From positions 1 to 64,000 of the forward strand of contig JALHNJ010000015.1 of assembly GCA_022843585.1 (NCBI GenBank): a stretch of 64,000 nucleotides of DNA, given 5' to 3'. Of the stretch, positions 42,207 through 50,103 are shown in pieces. The stretch's first letter is position 1, and every line of letters starts with the position of its first letter. Below the pieces are notes generated by a model, which saw only the letters and a list, made by a program, of their open reading frames with translations, was not told where the DNA came from and ran no database searches. This stretch comes from Chitinophagaceae bacterium (lineage in GTDB: Bacteria; Bacteroidota; Bacteroidia; Chitinophagales; Chitinophagaceae). The translations under genes were made by a program, and so were the position numbers.

Positions 42207-44366
42207 CAACTTCAATCCTCCATTTATCACAAAACCATCCAGCGGCGCATAGATATCTTTAAACACAGGATTATTAATAGACCCTGTATAAATACTACCG
42301 TACCTTGTTTGTCTTGCATCTAAGAAATTTTCAAAGTTGATGTACACAGAAAATTTCTCCCAGAGTTTTTCTACCATAAAGCCTGTTATCCAATAAGGTT
42401 TCCCTGTTGTTCCATCACTCAGCTTTTGTTTGCTGAAATAGTAACCTTCTAACCCTACTTTCCATTTTTCATGCACTTCATACATTAATACAGAATTGAT
42501 ACGATGCTTTGGTGTTAGAAAACTTTCTGTCTTTGTATTTCCTTCATGCAATTCAGCCTGTGTTAATGTGTACCCAAGAAACAATTTGAAATCACTGTAC
42601 CCGATTTTCATATTTGTTTCCATGCCACGACTATCAATATGTCCGGCAACTGTATTAAAGCGATAATTACCAGCATCAGGTTGTAAAAGCAACGGATCGT
42701 TTATTCTCGTATAAAAGAAAAGATGATTGACACTGAAACTCACATCGCCATCTGCAAATTTCGTTTTGTAATTAATATCTGCATTTACTCCGTAGCTACG
42801 TTCCAGTTTATTTACATTATCATCAACGGGCAACACATTTCTGTACTGCAATCTTTCACTCTCTTCTGTAAAAATGGTTGGTGTTTTATATCCTAACCCA
42901 CCGCCTATTCTTGAAGAAAGCTTTGGAGTGAATTTGAACAACGCTGACAACCTTGGTAAGAAAGCGAATCCATAATCTTTCACATAATCACCTCTGACTC
43001 CTGTTTCCAAATGAAACTTCTCGTTTACCTTCAATGTATTCTGCACAAATGTTCCAACAGTTAGTTGCTGATAGTTTCTTAAAGGTGTAACGGTGAACCT
43101 TGTTTCTGTAAAATCATCCGTCAACAAATTCAAGCCTGTTATCCATTCTGATTTATCACCATGACTTGCATAGGTAAATTCCGTAAACGTACCGTTTTGA
43201 GTGCCTGCAAAATCATAACCTGGCGAAGCAATTCCTCTTTTAAAATGGTTGAAACTGTTTTTAAAAGTAATGTGACTGCATTTTCCAAAATGATGCTCAA
43301 TGCTGAACTGTGTACTATAACGGTCTGTATTATTTACTTCATAGAAACCCGCCGGGTTATTCCCTTTTATAAACTGCATATCACCACCTGTTCTTTTTTC
43401 TGTGGTAATGTTTGCTCCAATTGTCATTGTTGTTTTTGGAGTGAAATAAACAAACAGTTTGGGGTTTACTGTATAGCGTTCAAATTTTGGAATTGCGGAT
43501 AAACCAATATCGGCAGGGTCATATGCTTTATTGCTATTGCGAGATGCAAAAACCGTTAAGCCTGCTTTGCCAAACTTCTTTCCATAAAAGCCGCTGGTAT
43601 TTAATCCACCAGCACCAGTAACATCAAAATGAAATTTTAATTCTTGTTCTTCTTTTGGAGTTTTAGAAATCAAATTCACTAAACCTGCAATAGCACCACC
43701 ACCGTATAAAGTAGAAGCGGAACCTTTGATCACTTCAAACTGTTTTAAATCTAATGGGGGCGTTTGCAACAATCCTAATCCACTACTAAAACCTGCATAC
43801 AATGGAAACCCATCTTTTAAAATTTGTGTGTATCGTCCATCTAATCCCTGAATGCGAATAGAAGCATTGGCAGAAGTAGCAGAAGTTTGTTGTGTTTGTA
43901 TGCCGGTGCTTTCTGTTAATACCATTCTTATATCACCGGGCTTCATATTGGCTTTTTCATCTAATTCTTCCCCGGCGATGAACTCAACTCTTGTTGGTAT
44001 ATCTTGAATGGTTCTTGAACTCCTGGTTGATTGAATGACAACTTCTTCTTCCTCTTCATGCTCTTCTTCCTCTAAAAAAATATCTATCGCATCTGCAGTT
44101 GGTAAAGGGAAAGTAAATTCCTTTTCTGTTTCCGGTCTGCCTACATAAGTAATTTTCACTTTATGCGTACCGGATGGAATATTATAAAAAACTACAGTTC
44201 CGGTACTGTCAGCAATAGCGGCTTTGTTGAGCCCAGGAAATGTAACCGTAGCACCTGACAATTTCTCTTTATGATGAGCACATTTTATCACAGCTTTAAA
44301 ACTGTTTTGTGCAAATGAAGTTGCGGCACAGCATAATGCCACAATAACTAAACCTATTTTGTTCAT
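42198..44366 (-). CDS. TonB-dependent receptor with carboxypeptidase-like N-terminal domain (metal-type)
   Basis: 722 residues. Signal peptide (MNKIGLVIVALCCAATSFAQ), a carboxypeptidase-regulatory-like domain (about 25-98), a very acidic linker (LEEEEHEEEEEVVIQ), plug (IQDIPTRVEFIAGEELDEKANM, RIQGLDGRYTQILKDGFPLY, KGSASTLYGGGAIAGLVNLIS) and barrel ending GLKLSL. It is followed upstream in transcription order by a Cys-rich small protein and an AraC regulator, so the three may form one uptake module. The acidic/His linker and these neighbours point to a metal or metallophore rather than a carbohydrate (inference). Confidence 0.87.
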   Translation of the reverse strand: MNKIGLVIVALCCAATSFAQNSFKAVIKCAHHKEKLSGATVTFPGLNKAAIADSTGTVVFYNIPSGTHKVKITYVGRPETEKEFTFPLPTADAIDIFLEEEEHEEEEEVVIQSTRSSRTIQDIPTRVEFIAGEELDEKANMKPGDIRMVLTESTGIQTQQTSATSANASIRIQGLDGRYTQILKDGFPLYAGFSSGLGLLQTPPLDLKQFEVIKGSASTLYGGGAIAGLVNLISKTPKEEQELKFHFDVTGAGGLNTSGFYGKKFGKAGLTVFASRNSNKAYDPADIGLSAIPKFERYTVNPKLFVYFTPKTTMTIGANITTEKRTGGDMQFIKGNNPAGFYEVNNTDRYSTQFSIEHHFGKCSHITFKNSFNHFKRGIASPGYDFAGTQNGTFTEFTYASHGDKSEWITGLNLLTDDFTETRFTVTPLRNYQQLTVGTFVQNTLKVNEKFHLETGVRGDYVKDYGFAFLPRLSALFKFTPKLSSRIGGGLGYKTPTIFTEESERLQYRNVLPVDDNVNKLERSYGVNADINYKTKFADGDVSFSVNHLFFYTRINDPLLLQPDAGNYRFNTVAGHIDSRGMETNMKIGYSDFKLFLGYTLTQAELHEGNTKTESFLTPKHRINSVLMYEVHEKWKVGLEGYYFSKQKLSDGTTGKPYWITGFMVEKLWEKFSVYINFENFLDARQTRYGSIYTGSINNPVFKDIYAPLDGFVINGGLKLSL

Positions 44367-44423
44367 TGTTTAATCGATTAATGTTCGTGAAAAAATAACC
44401 CCGCATAAGGCGGAGTGAAAACA

Positions 44424-44729
44424 TTAACCAAGTTTGGGAGGCTGCCAGAAATCGTAATGAACATCTGGAACAAAAGGATGATTGAACTCCGTGTAAGATT
44501 TTGGTGTTAATAAAGGAGTTAATGTAAAAGATGCAATGATTGTATTATCAGTAGCAGTGGCACAACCTTCACAACTAAAGAAAGGCGAACAGCTACCACA
44601 ATCTTCATCACCATTTTCATGACTGGCGGTTTGTTCTGTTTTATCATCCGGGCAATCGTCGAACGTACAGCAAGGGATTGCTGACAAGAGGATGAGGTAA
44701 AAGGCAAGTATGTAGCCTGCTAATTTCAT
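44424..44729 (-). CDS. Cys-rich small membrane-anchored protein (DUF6660-like)
   Basis: 101 residues from ATG 44729. One N-terminal hydrophobic segment (YILAFYLILLSAIP) is followed by seven cysteines at 20, 21, 26, 44, 47, 53 and 56 among acidic residues and a histidine (CCTFDDCPDD, GDEDCGSC, SCEGC), then a C-terminal tail ending DFWQPPKLG. The pattern resembles DUF6660 (recalled, not checked). Paired CxxC-type motifs suggest metal binding outside the inner membrane. It lies between the receptor and AraC genes on the same strand. Confidence 0.68.
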   Translation of the reverse strand: MKLAGYILAFYLILLSAIPCCTFDDCPDDKTEQTASHENGDEDCGSCSPFFSCEGCATATDNTIIASFTLTPLLTPKSYTEFNHPFVPDVHYDFWQPPKLG

Positions 44730-44783
44730 TGAAGGCAAAAGTACTCTTCAATGATTGATTTTTATAATGAATGCAGGAATTTA

Positions 44784-45725
44784 TTATCGCAACAATAGTT
44801 CACAAGGCTTCAACCCAGTGTGTTTTTTAAAGGCAGTAGAGAAATGCGAAATGGATGAATAGCCTAGCAACATAGAAACTTCGGTTACGCTTAATCCTTT
44901 TTCATACAAAAGGTATTTAGCATGTTCCATGCGTTGACTTTGGTAGAAATCGAAAACCGTAGTTCCGAATAATTCTTTGAACCCTTTTTTCAGGTAACAT
45001 TCGTTGATGGCAACTTTGCGACTGAGCTCTTTAATAGTAATTGGTTCGCCAATATGCTGAATAAGGATTTCTCTTGCTTTGATGATCTTGTCTCTATCTG
45101 CTTCGTTGGCAAGAAACTTACAGTTGATTACATCAATTTGTTTTTCACCGATCATACAGTCAAGGCTGTAGAGCAACAACATTTGCGTTTGCGCATTGAT
45201 GTAAATATTTTCTAAGCTATCGCTGTAAGTATGATTCAATACTCCTTCTAACACCATTCTTGTTTTACCACAAAGAGGTAAAATTTTGGTGAAGGAAGAA
45301 GCATGGCTAAAGCTCATGATATCATCTGTCAACACTGCATTACCTTTTCTTGGTTTTACGAACTGACTAAGATGCGTTGGGGAGAATTTGAAACTAACTA
45401 CATCCACACTGTCCACTCTTTCCATACAGCTTTTGGAGGCGCTGAACTGGCACATATCACATTCCGTATTTTTTTTACGGCAGTATACATTTCCGCTAAC
45501 GCAAAAACGTAGTTCTAGGTAATTTTCCTTTGGGGATTTTTTTTCGTAGTGATACACCATCATGCCCGTATCCTCAATAGTCCATTGCGGGTTGCGGCTG
45601 TACCGGTTAATAGTATATTGTACTGAACCGGGTATCTGCTGTTCTCTTTCCTGCAGCAATACCATTTGGTCCTGCATCAGGTTTTGTTTGTAAGCCAACG
45701 CCAATATATCCGGTGGATTATGCAT
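44784..45725 (-). CDS. AraC-family transcriptional regulator with Cys cluster in sensor domain
   Basis: 313 residues from ATG 45725. The C-terminal 100 residues are a complete AraC/XylS DNA-binding domain (ITIKELSRKVAINECYLKKGFKELFG and LSVTEVSMLLGYSSISHFSTAFKKHTGLKP). The N-terminal sensor region has C75, C82, C89, C92 and C100 (GNVYCRKKNTECDMCQF, KSCMERV). A C-x6-C-x2-C-x7-C spacing could bind a metal or Fe-S cluster. Overall layout recalls PchR-type activators of siderophore receptors. It probably controls the receptor and Cys-rich genes downstream. Divergent from lpxA. Confidence 0.85.
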   Translation of the reverse strand: MHNPPDILALAYKQNLMQDQMVLLQEREQQIPGSVQYTINRYSRNPQWTIEDTGMMVYHYEKKSPKENYLELRFCVSGNVYCRKKNTECDMCQFSASKSCMERVDSVDVVSFKFSPTHLSQFVKPRKGNAVLTDDIMSFSHASSFTKILPLCGKTRMVLEGVLNHTYSDSLENIYINAQTQMLLLYSLDCMIGEKQIDVINCKFLANEADRDKIIKAREILIQHIGEPITIKELSRKVAINECYLKKGFKELFGTTVFDFYQSQRMEHAKYLLYEKGLSVTEVSMLLGYSSISHFSTAFKKHTGLKPCELLLR

Positions 45726-45847
45726 AGTCAGTTGCAAATCTACGATTTCTCCTGTAATTTCAATGTCGCAACGTTGAACGAATATGTATTACCGCTGATT
45801 TTTAACAATATATGGCGAAAAAAACTTCTGTTTTTGACCGTAACAGC

Positions 45848-45855
45848 TAACTTTG
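45848..45855 (+). promoter_or_regulatory. Candidate -7 box of lpxA
   Basis: TAACTTTG matches TAnnTTTG 38 bases before the lpxA ATG, followed by CCCG and a hairpin as at fumC. Confidence 0.5.
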
Positions 45856-45860
45856 CCCGT

Positions 45861-45878
45861 CCCGGTTATTTAACCGGG
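45861..45878 (+). promoter_or_regulatory. Hairpin at the predicted 5' end of the lpxA mRNA
   Basis: CCCGGTTA and TAACCGGG form a perfect 8-bp stem with a TT loop, followed by a short T-run. Position directly after the -7 box places it at the start of the transcript. It resembles a terminator, but no gene ends here. Confidence 0.5.
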
Positions 45879-45892
45879 GTTTTTAATTATCT

Positions 45893-46699
45893 ATGATTCA
45901 CCCTCACACATATATCCATCCTAACGCCAGGCTTGCCACTAATGTTAAGATCGACCCTTTTACCGTCATCCACCAGGATGTGGAAATTGGCGATGGAACC
46001 TGGATCGGTTCTAATGTAACCATTATGGAAGGAGCAAGAATCGGTAAGAACTGCCGCATTTTTCCGGGTGCTGTTATTGCTGCCGTGCCGCAGGATCTAA
46101 AATTCCAGGGCGAATATTCCAATGTATATATAGGAGATGGTACAACGATTCGTGAATTTGTAACGGTAAATCGTGGTACTAAAGACAGGGATAAGACGGT
46201 GATTGGTAAGAACTGTCTCATCATGGCTTATTGCCATTTTGCTCATGATTGTTTAGTAGGTGACAATTGTATCATGAGCAACAATACACAAGTGGCGGGA
46301 CATGTTACCATTGGCGATTGGGCTATTATTGGTGGTATGTGTGCGGTGCACCAGTTTGTAAAGATCGGGCAACATTCTTTTATCAGCGGGGGTTCACTGG
46401 TTGGTAAAGATGTACCACCTTATATTAAAGCAGGTCGTACACCACTTTCTTATGCCGGTGTAAATTCAATCGGATTAAAACGCAGAGGCTTTAGTATTGA
46501 ACGCATCAATCATATTCTCGACATCTACAGGGTGTTGTATAATAAAGGGATGAACACCAGCCAGGCAGTAGAATACATTGAAGAAGAAATGCCCGCTACC
46601 GACGAACGGGATGAAATTGTAACTTTTATCCGCGAAAGCGGAAGAGGGATCATCAAACGCTTCACTAAAGGCAGCAACGATGACGATCTACCTATCTGA
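45893..46699 (+). CDS. lpxA: UDP-N-acetylglucosamine O-acyltransferase
   Basis: 268 residues. LpxA makes the first committed step of lipid A synthesis, attaching a 3-hydroxyacyl chain from ACP to UDP-GlcNAc. The left-handed beta-helix hexapeptide repeats run from residue 1 to about 190; the catalytic histidine is H118 in AYCHFAHDCLVGDNC. The C-terminal helical domain begins at GVNSIGLKRRGFS. The last 20 bases overlap the next ABC ATPase gene, so the two are translationally linked. In other Bacteroidota lpxA follows lpxC/fabZ, which are not seen here. Confidence 0.95.
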   Translation: MIHPHTYIHPNARLATNVKIDPFTVIHQDVEIGDGTWIGSNVTIMEGARIGKNCRIFPGAVIAAVPQDLKFQGEYSNVYIGDGTTIREFVTVNRGTKDRDKTVIGKNCLIMAYCHFAHDCLVGDNCIMSNNTQVAGHVTIGDWAIIGGMCAVHQFVKIGQHSFISGGSLVGKDVPPYIKAGRTPLSYAGVNSIGLKRRGFSIERINHILDIYRVLYNKGMNTSQAVEYIEEEMPATDERDEIVTFIRESGRGIIKRFTKGSNDDDLPI

Positions 46700-47339
46700 T
46701 GCCGGCAAACGATTTAACCGTGACTGGATCTTCCGTCATTTTACTTACACATTTGAAGCAGGTCAATCTTATGCTATAACCGGATCGAATGGATCGGGGA
46801 AGAGTACGTTGTTGCAGAGTTTGAGCGGCGGAATGATGCTGAGTGCAGGAAGGATCGAATACAAGGGGACCTATGACCGATGGCAGGGAGATTCTTCAAA
46901 TGTAAAGTCGGGCAACGGGCAACTGACAGCAGACAACATTTATACTCAAGTATCAATATGTGCGCCTTATTTAGAAGTGGTTGAGGAAATGACGCTGAGA
47001 GAATTTTTGGATTTTCATCATGGCTTCAAACCATTTCTTGCTTCAATTACTACAGATACAATTATTGCTGCACTTGGTTTGGAAAAAGCAGAGAATAAAC
47101 AAATCCGTTATTATTCTTCCGGCATGAAGCAACGGGTAAAACTGGCTCAGTGCATTTTCTCGGATACTGCTATTGTACTATTGGATGAACCTTGCACTAA
47201 TCTTGATGCGGATGGAATCGCATTGTATCATCGGCTTATTGCTGAATACTGCAAAGACCGCTTGGTTGTGGTGAGTAGCAATGATGAGGTGGAGTATTCT
47301 TATTGTAAAAAAAAGATTGATATTATTGACTACAAATAG
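46680..47339 (+). CDS. ABC transporter ATP-binding protein
   Basis: 219 residues. Walker A GSNGSGKSTLLQSLSG (about 36), signature YSSGMKQRVKLAQ (about 145), Walker B AIVLLDEPCTNLD. The stretch WQGDSSNVKSGNGQLTADN (about 67-85) is longer than expected before YTQVSICAPYLEVVEEMTLREFL and is encoded partly by a 7-nt repeat, so it may be an insertion. No permease gene is adjacent, so the partner is unknown. It overlaps lpxA by 20 bases. Confidence 0.88.
   Translation: MTIYLSDAGKRFNRDWIFRHFTYTFEAGQSYAITGSNGSGKSTLLQSLSGGMMLSAGRIEYKGTYDRWQGDSSNVKSGNGQLTADNIYTQVSICAPYLEVVEEMTLREFLDFHHGFKPFLASITTDTIIAALGLEKAENKQIRYYSSGMKQRVKLAQCIFSDTAIVLLDEPCTNLDADGIALYHRLIAEYCKDRLVVVSSNDEVEYSYCKKKIDIIDYK
46910..46937. 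repeat. Heptad-phased repeat inside the ABC ATPase gene
   Basis: Four 7-base units: GGGCAAC, GGGCAAC, TGACAGC, AGACAAC. The period is the same as in the intergenic arrays. It encodes part of a Ser/Gly/Asn-rich segment between the Walker A region and the Q-loop. Confidence 0.55.
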
Positions 47340-47345
47340 TTAGCC

Positions 47346-48263
47346 TTGGTAAAAAGTAAATATAGCATCTATACTTATGCGGGTATTTTTCTGGGAATCG
47401 CTACTATCATTCTTTTAATAATTTTTTCAACTACAATTGATCCTTGGGAAAACGCCAAAAAAGTACCGATTCCCCAATCCGTAGGTGTACTTATTTGTAT
47501 TCTTTTGATTTTATATATGCTTTATCGAGTCTTTAAGACATCGCCACAATTGGAAATCTCACAAAATAAATTAAGGATTCATGGTTTACTACATAAAGAA
47601 AAGGAAATTTCCGGCAACGATATTTCAGAAATCGATTTATTTTCAATCGGCATGTATAATGGATCTGCTACCATTGTTACAAAAATTCAACTTTTAACAG
47701 GAAAAAAAATCCAATTGGCTGCACCTAATTATAAGAATATGCCAGAGCTTAAAATAGCGTTTGCAGAATATTTTTTTGAGAAAATAAAGAACCCAAATAT
47801 ATTACCAAAAAAATCTTTTGAAAATTCTGAGATTGAATTTGAGTACATAAAAATTTCTGGCAATCCATATACAAGTATCAATGGTATTTTAATTTTCGGA
47901 TTTGCTATATTTATTATAGTCACAAGTATAACATCAAAAAAAGAATTTGAACCTGCACATTTATTTTTAATTCTTCCAATTGCTTCCTTATTCTTTGTGT
48001 TATCTTATCAACTTCATTATTTTATCTTTTCAGGAAAGGACCTATTAGTCAGGAACCATTTCCTTCCATGGCTAAATAAGCAATATGTTATTTCAGATGT
48101 TCTCGTTTTTAATTCTGAACAGGCAAATAAAACTTCTCGTTCATTGAGAATCACAACAAAAGATTATAAATCAAGAAACTACCCTGCAGGTAGCCTGAGA
48201 GATAAACATTGGGACATTTTAAAGGAAAAAATAAAGGAATCTGGTATTCCTTTCATAGAATAA
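47346..48263 (+). CDS. Hypothetical membrane protein
   Basis: 305 residues. TTG is the only reasonable start (6 bases after the ABC ATPase stop; no ATG for 57 codons). Two N-terminal helices (YAGIFLGIATIILLIIFSTTI, SVGVLICILLILYMLYRVF), a soluble part resembling a small PH-like domain (LEISQNKLRIHGLLHKEKEI...), two more helices (INGILIFGFAIFIIVTSI, LFLILPIASLFFVLSYQLHYFIF) and a second similar soluble part. More AT-rich than its neighbours. Function not recognised. Confidence 0.65.
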   Translation: MVKSKYSIYTYAGIFLGIATIILLIIFSTTIDPWENAKKVPIPQSVGVLICILLILYMLYRVFKTSPQLEISQNKLRIHGLLHKEKEISGNDISEIDLFSIGMYNGSATIVTKIQLLTGKKIQLAAPNYKNMPELKIAFAEYFFEKIKNPNILPKKSFENSEIEFEYIKISGNPYTSINGILIFGFAIFIIVTSITSKKEFEPAHLFLILPIASLFFVLSYQLHYFIFSGKDLLVRNHFLPWLNKQYVISDVLVFNSEQANKTSRSLRITTKDYKSRNYPAGSLRDKHWDILKEKIKESGIPFIE

Positions 48264-48267
48264 TAAC

Positions 48268-49482
48268 CTACCGCTGGCTCGCAATCAACAAGTTCAAATC
48301 AGTATACTTCAAATCGAATCGCTGGCTTAAATAAAAATTTGTAAGAGCCCCTTTAAATAAATAGATGCCACTCCGCAAATGTATCTGGTGCCAGAGCAGG
48401 TTTTCAAATCCGCCTTCTTCACCAGCTTCTAGCAATAAGGGCATCAACACATTGCTGATAGCTTGCGAGGCTGTTCGGGAAAAACCAGAAGGGATATTAG
48501 GAACGCAATAATGTATCACCCCGTACTTCATAAAAATGGGATGCTCATGCGAGGTAATCTCAGAAGTTTCAAAACAACCACCCCTATCAATGCTAACATC
48601 TATCACCACAGAACCGGGTCGCATATTACTTACCATTTCTTCCGTTACTACCATGGGTGTTCGGCCAGTTTCAGAACCTAATGCACCTACAGCCACTTCA
48701 CAAGTTTTTAATTGCTTGGCCAGCAAACGGGGTTCTATTACCGAAGTCCACATTCTTTGCCCCACATTGGTTTGCAATCTTTTCAGGCGATACACACTAT
48801 TGTCGAACACTTTTACCGAAGCACCCAATGCTAAAGCTGCTCTTGCAGCATACTCTCCCACTATACCGGCACCGATAATAATAACTTTCGTAGGAGCAAT
48901 GCCCGATATACCTCCCAACAATACTCCTTTTCCATGATTAGCAGAGCCAAGATATTGCGCTGCTATTAACATCACTGCACTTCCAGCAATCTCACTCATG
49001 CTGCGAACAATTGGATAGCTATCACTATCATCTTTTAAATTCTCAAAAGAAATAGCTGTGATTCTTTTCTCCATCATTTTCTCCAATATTTCCGCCTTCA
49101 TTACTGAAAGATGAATAGGAGAAATTATTATTTGATTTAATTGAAGTAAGGATAAATCTTCTTCAATTATTGGTGCACTTTTAACCAACAAGGGAGCTTT
49201 AAAAACAGTTTCCCGATCGTATACGATCTTTGCGCCTGCTTCGCTGTAATCCTTATCCCGGTAGTGAGAAGCTTCACCGGCATTGTGTTCAATCATAACC
49301 TGGTGACCATTGCTTATCAATACACTCACCGCATCCGGTGTTAATGCAATACGGTTTTCCTGGAAAGCAATTTCTTTGGGAATGCCGATCATCATGCCCT
49401 CGGCCTTTGGCTTTATATCAAGCGTCTCTTCTAAAGTTTCGTAGCTGAATGAAGTAGATATTTTAGGCTTTTGCTGGCTCAT
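48268..49482 (-). CDS. ald: Alanine dehydrogenase
   Basis: 404 residues of the AlaDH/PNT family: reversible NAD-dependent deamination of L-alanine to pyruvate. IGIPKEIAFQENRIALTPDAV at about 32, the nucleotide-binding VIIIGAGIVGEYAARAALALGASVKVFD near 200, and PNIPSGFSRTASQAISNVL near 330 are present. An extra N-terminal segment of about 30 residues is usual in Bacteroidota. A transhydrogenase alpha subunit is less likely because no beta subunit follows. tsaE lies upstream on the same strand (68-base gap). Confidence 0.87.
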   Translation of the reverse strand: MSQQKPKISTSFSYETLEETLDIKPKAEGMMIGIPKEIAFQENRIALTPDAVSVLISNGHQVMIEHNAGEASHYRDKDYSEAGAKIVYDRETVFKAPLLVKSAPIIEEDLSLLQLNQIIISPIHLSVMKAEILEKMMEKRITAISFENLKDDSDSYPIVRSMSEIAGSAVMLIAAQYLGSANHGKGVLLGGISGIAPTKVIIIGAGIVGEYAARAALALGASVKVFDNSVYRLKRLQTNVGQRMWTSVIEPRLLAKQLKTCEVAVGALGSETGRTPMVVTEEMVSNMRPGSVVIDVSIDRGGCFETSEITSHEHPIFMKYGVIHYCVPNIPSGFSRTASQAISNVLMPLLLEAGEEGGFENLLWHQIHLRSGIYLFKGALTNFYLSQRFDLKYTDLNLLIASQR

Positions 49483-49550
49483 TTGAAATTTTTGGGTTTT
49501 CAGTTACGAGTTGCTTAAAAATTAAACCCTCATCGCTGTTTCAAATGTAC

Positions 49551-49976
49551 TTAATTATCAGCGATTTTTAGTCGCCTTGTGGTGCTGTTAATCAACTCTA
49601 TGTACACATGTAACGCATCCTCCGGAAAAATACCCTGTGCCTTTTCCGGCCATTCTACCAAACAAATATGTCCGCTGAATAAGGCATCTTCCACCCCAGC
49701 CCGTAAGGCTTCTTCTTCATCCTTTACCCGGTAGAGATCCATGTGAAAAAGAGCTCTCTTCGTTCCTTCACAATCATAGACATATTCATTAATAATAGAA
49801 AAGGTGGGACTGCCCACCACATCCTTCACCCCTTTTGCATCGCAAAGTGCATGAATAAAAGTGGTTTTGCCTGCTCCCATTTGCCCATGAAAAGCAAATA
49901 CCTTTTTTTCTCCGGCTGCTTTCCAGAACTGATTTGCAAGCTCGTTTATATTATCAAGGGAAAAAGTCCATTCCAT
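49551..49976 (-). CDS. tsaE: tRNA threonylcarbamoyladenosine biosynthesis ATPase TsaE
   Basis: 141 residues. TsaE drives the TsaB/TsaD complex that makes t6A37 in ANN-decoding tRNAs. The P-loop HGQMGAGKTTFIHALCDAKG (about 28-47), VGSPTFSIINEYVYD and LFHMDLYRVKDEEEALRAG are family signatures. The C-terminal LVEWPEKAQGIFPEDALHVYI is complete. Divergent from copA; likely co-transcribed with ald. Confidence 0.93.
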   Translation of the reverse strand: MEWTFSLDNINELANQFWKAAGEKKVFAFHGQMGAGKTTFIHALCDAKGVKDVVGSPTFSIINEYVYDCEGTKRALFHMDLYRVKDEEEALRAGVEDALFSGHICLVEWPEKAQGIFPEDALHVYIELINSTTRRLKIADN

Positions 49977-50091
49977 AGCGCAAATTTAAGGCAAAGAATG
50001 GGTGTCACGGCTTTGAACCGTGTCGTCCGCTCTTTGCAACTATGTTGTTATAGTATTTCGGTATTCGAAAAGTTAGACTTATTAGTTTGGG

Positions 50092-50099
50092 TAAATTTG
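50092..50099 (+). promoter_or_regulatory. Candidate -7 box of copA (leaderless start)
   Basis: TAAATTTG matches TAnnTTTG and ends four bases before the ATG, so transcription should begin at or next to the start codon. A small dyad, TTTCG-GTATT-CGAAA (50056-50070), lies upstream. Confidence 0.45.
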
Positions 50100-50103
50100 T
50101 ACA

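Noticed and set aside
45861-45885. Hairpin plus T-run before lpxA taken as a terminator
   Set aside because: The genes on both sides diverge from this point, so no transcript should end here; it follows a -7 box and fits a 5' leader stem.
50005-50032. CACGG...CCGTG inverted repeat between tsaE and copA
   Set aside because: Only a five-base stem in a 127-base gap; could be a weak hairpin, but nothing further supports a function.
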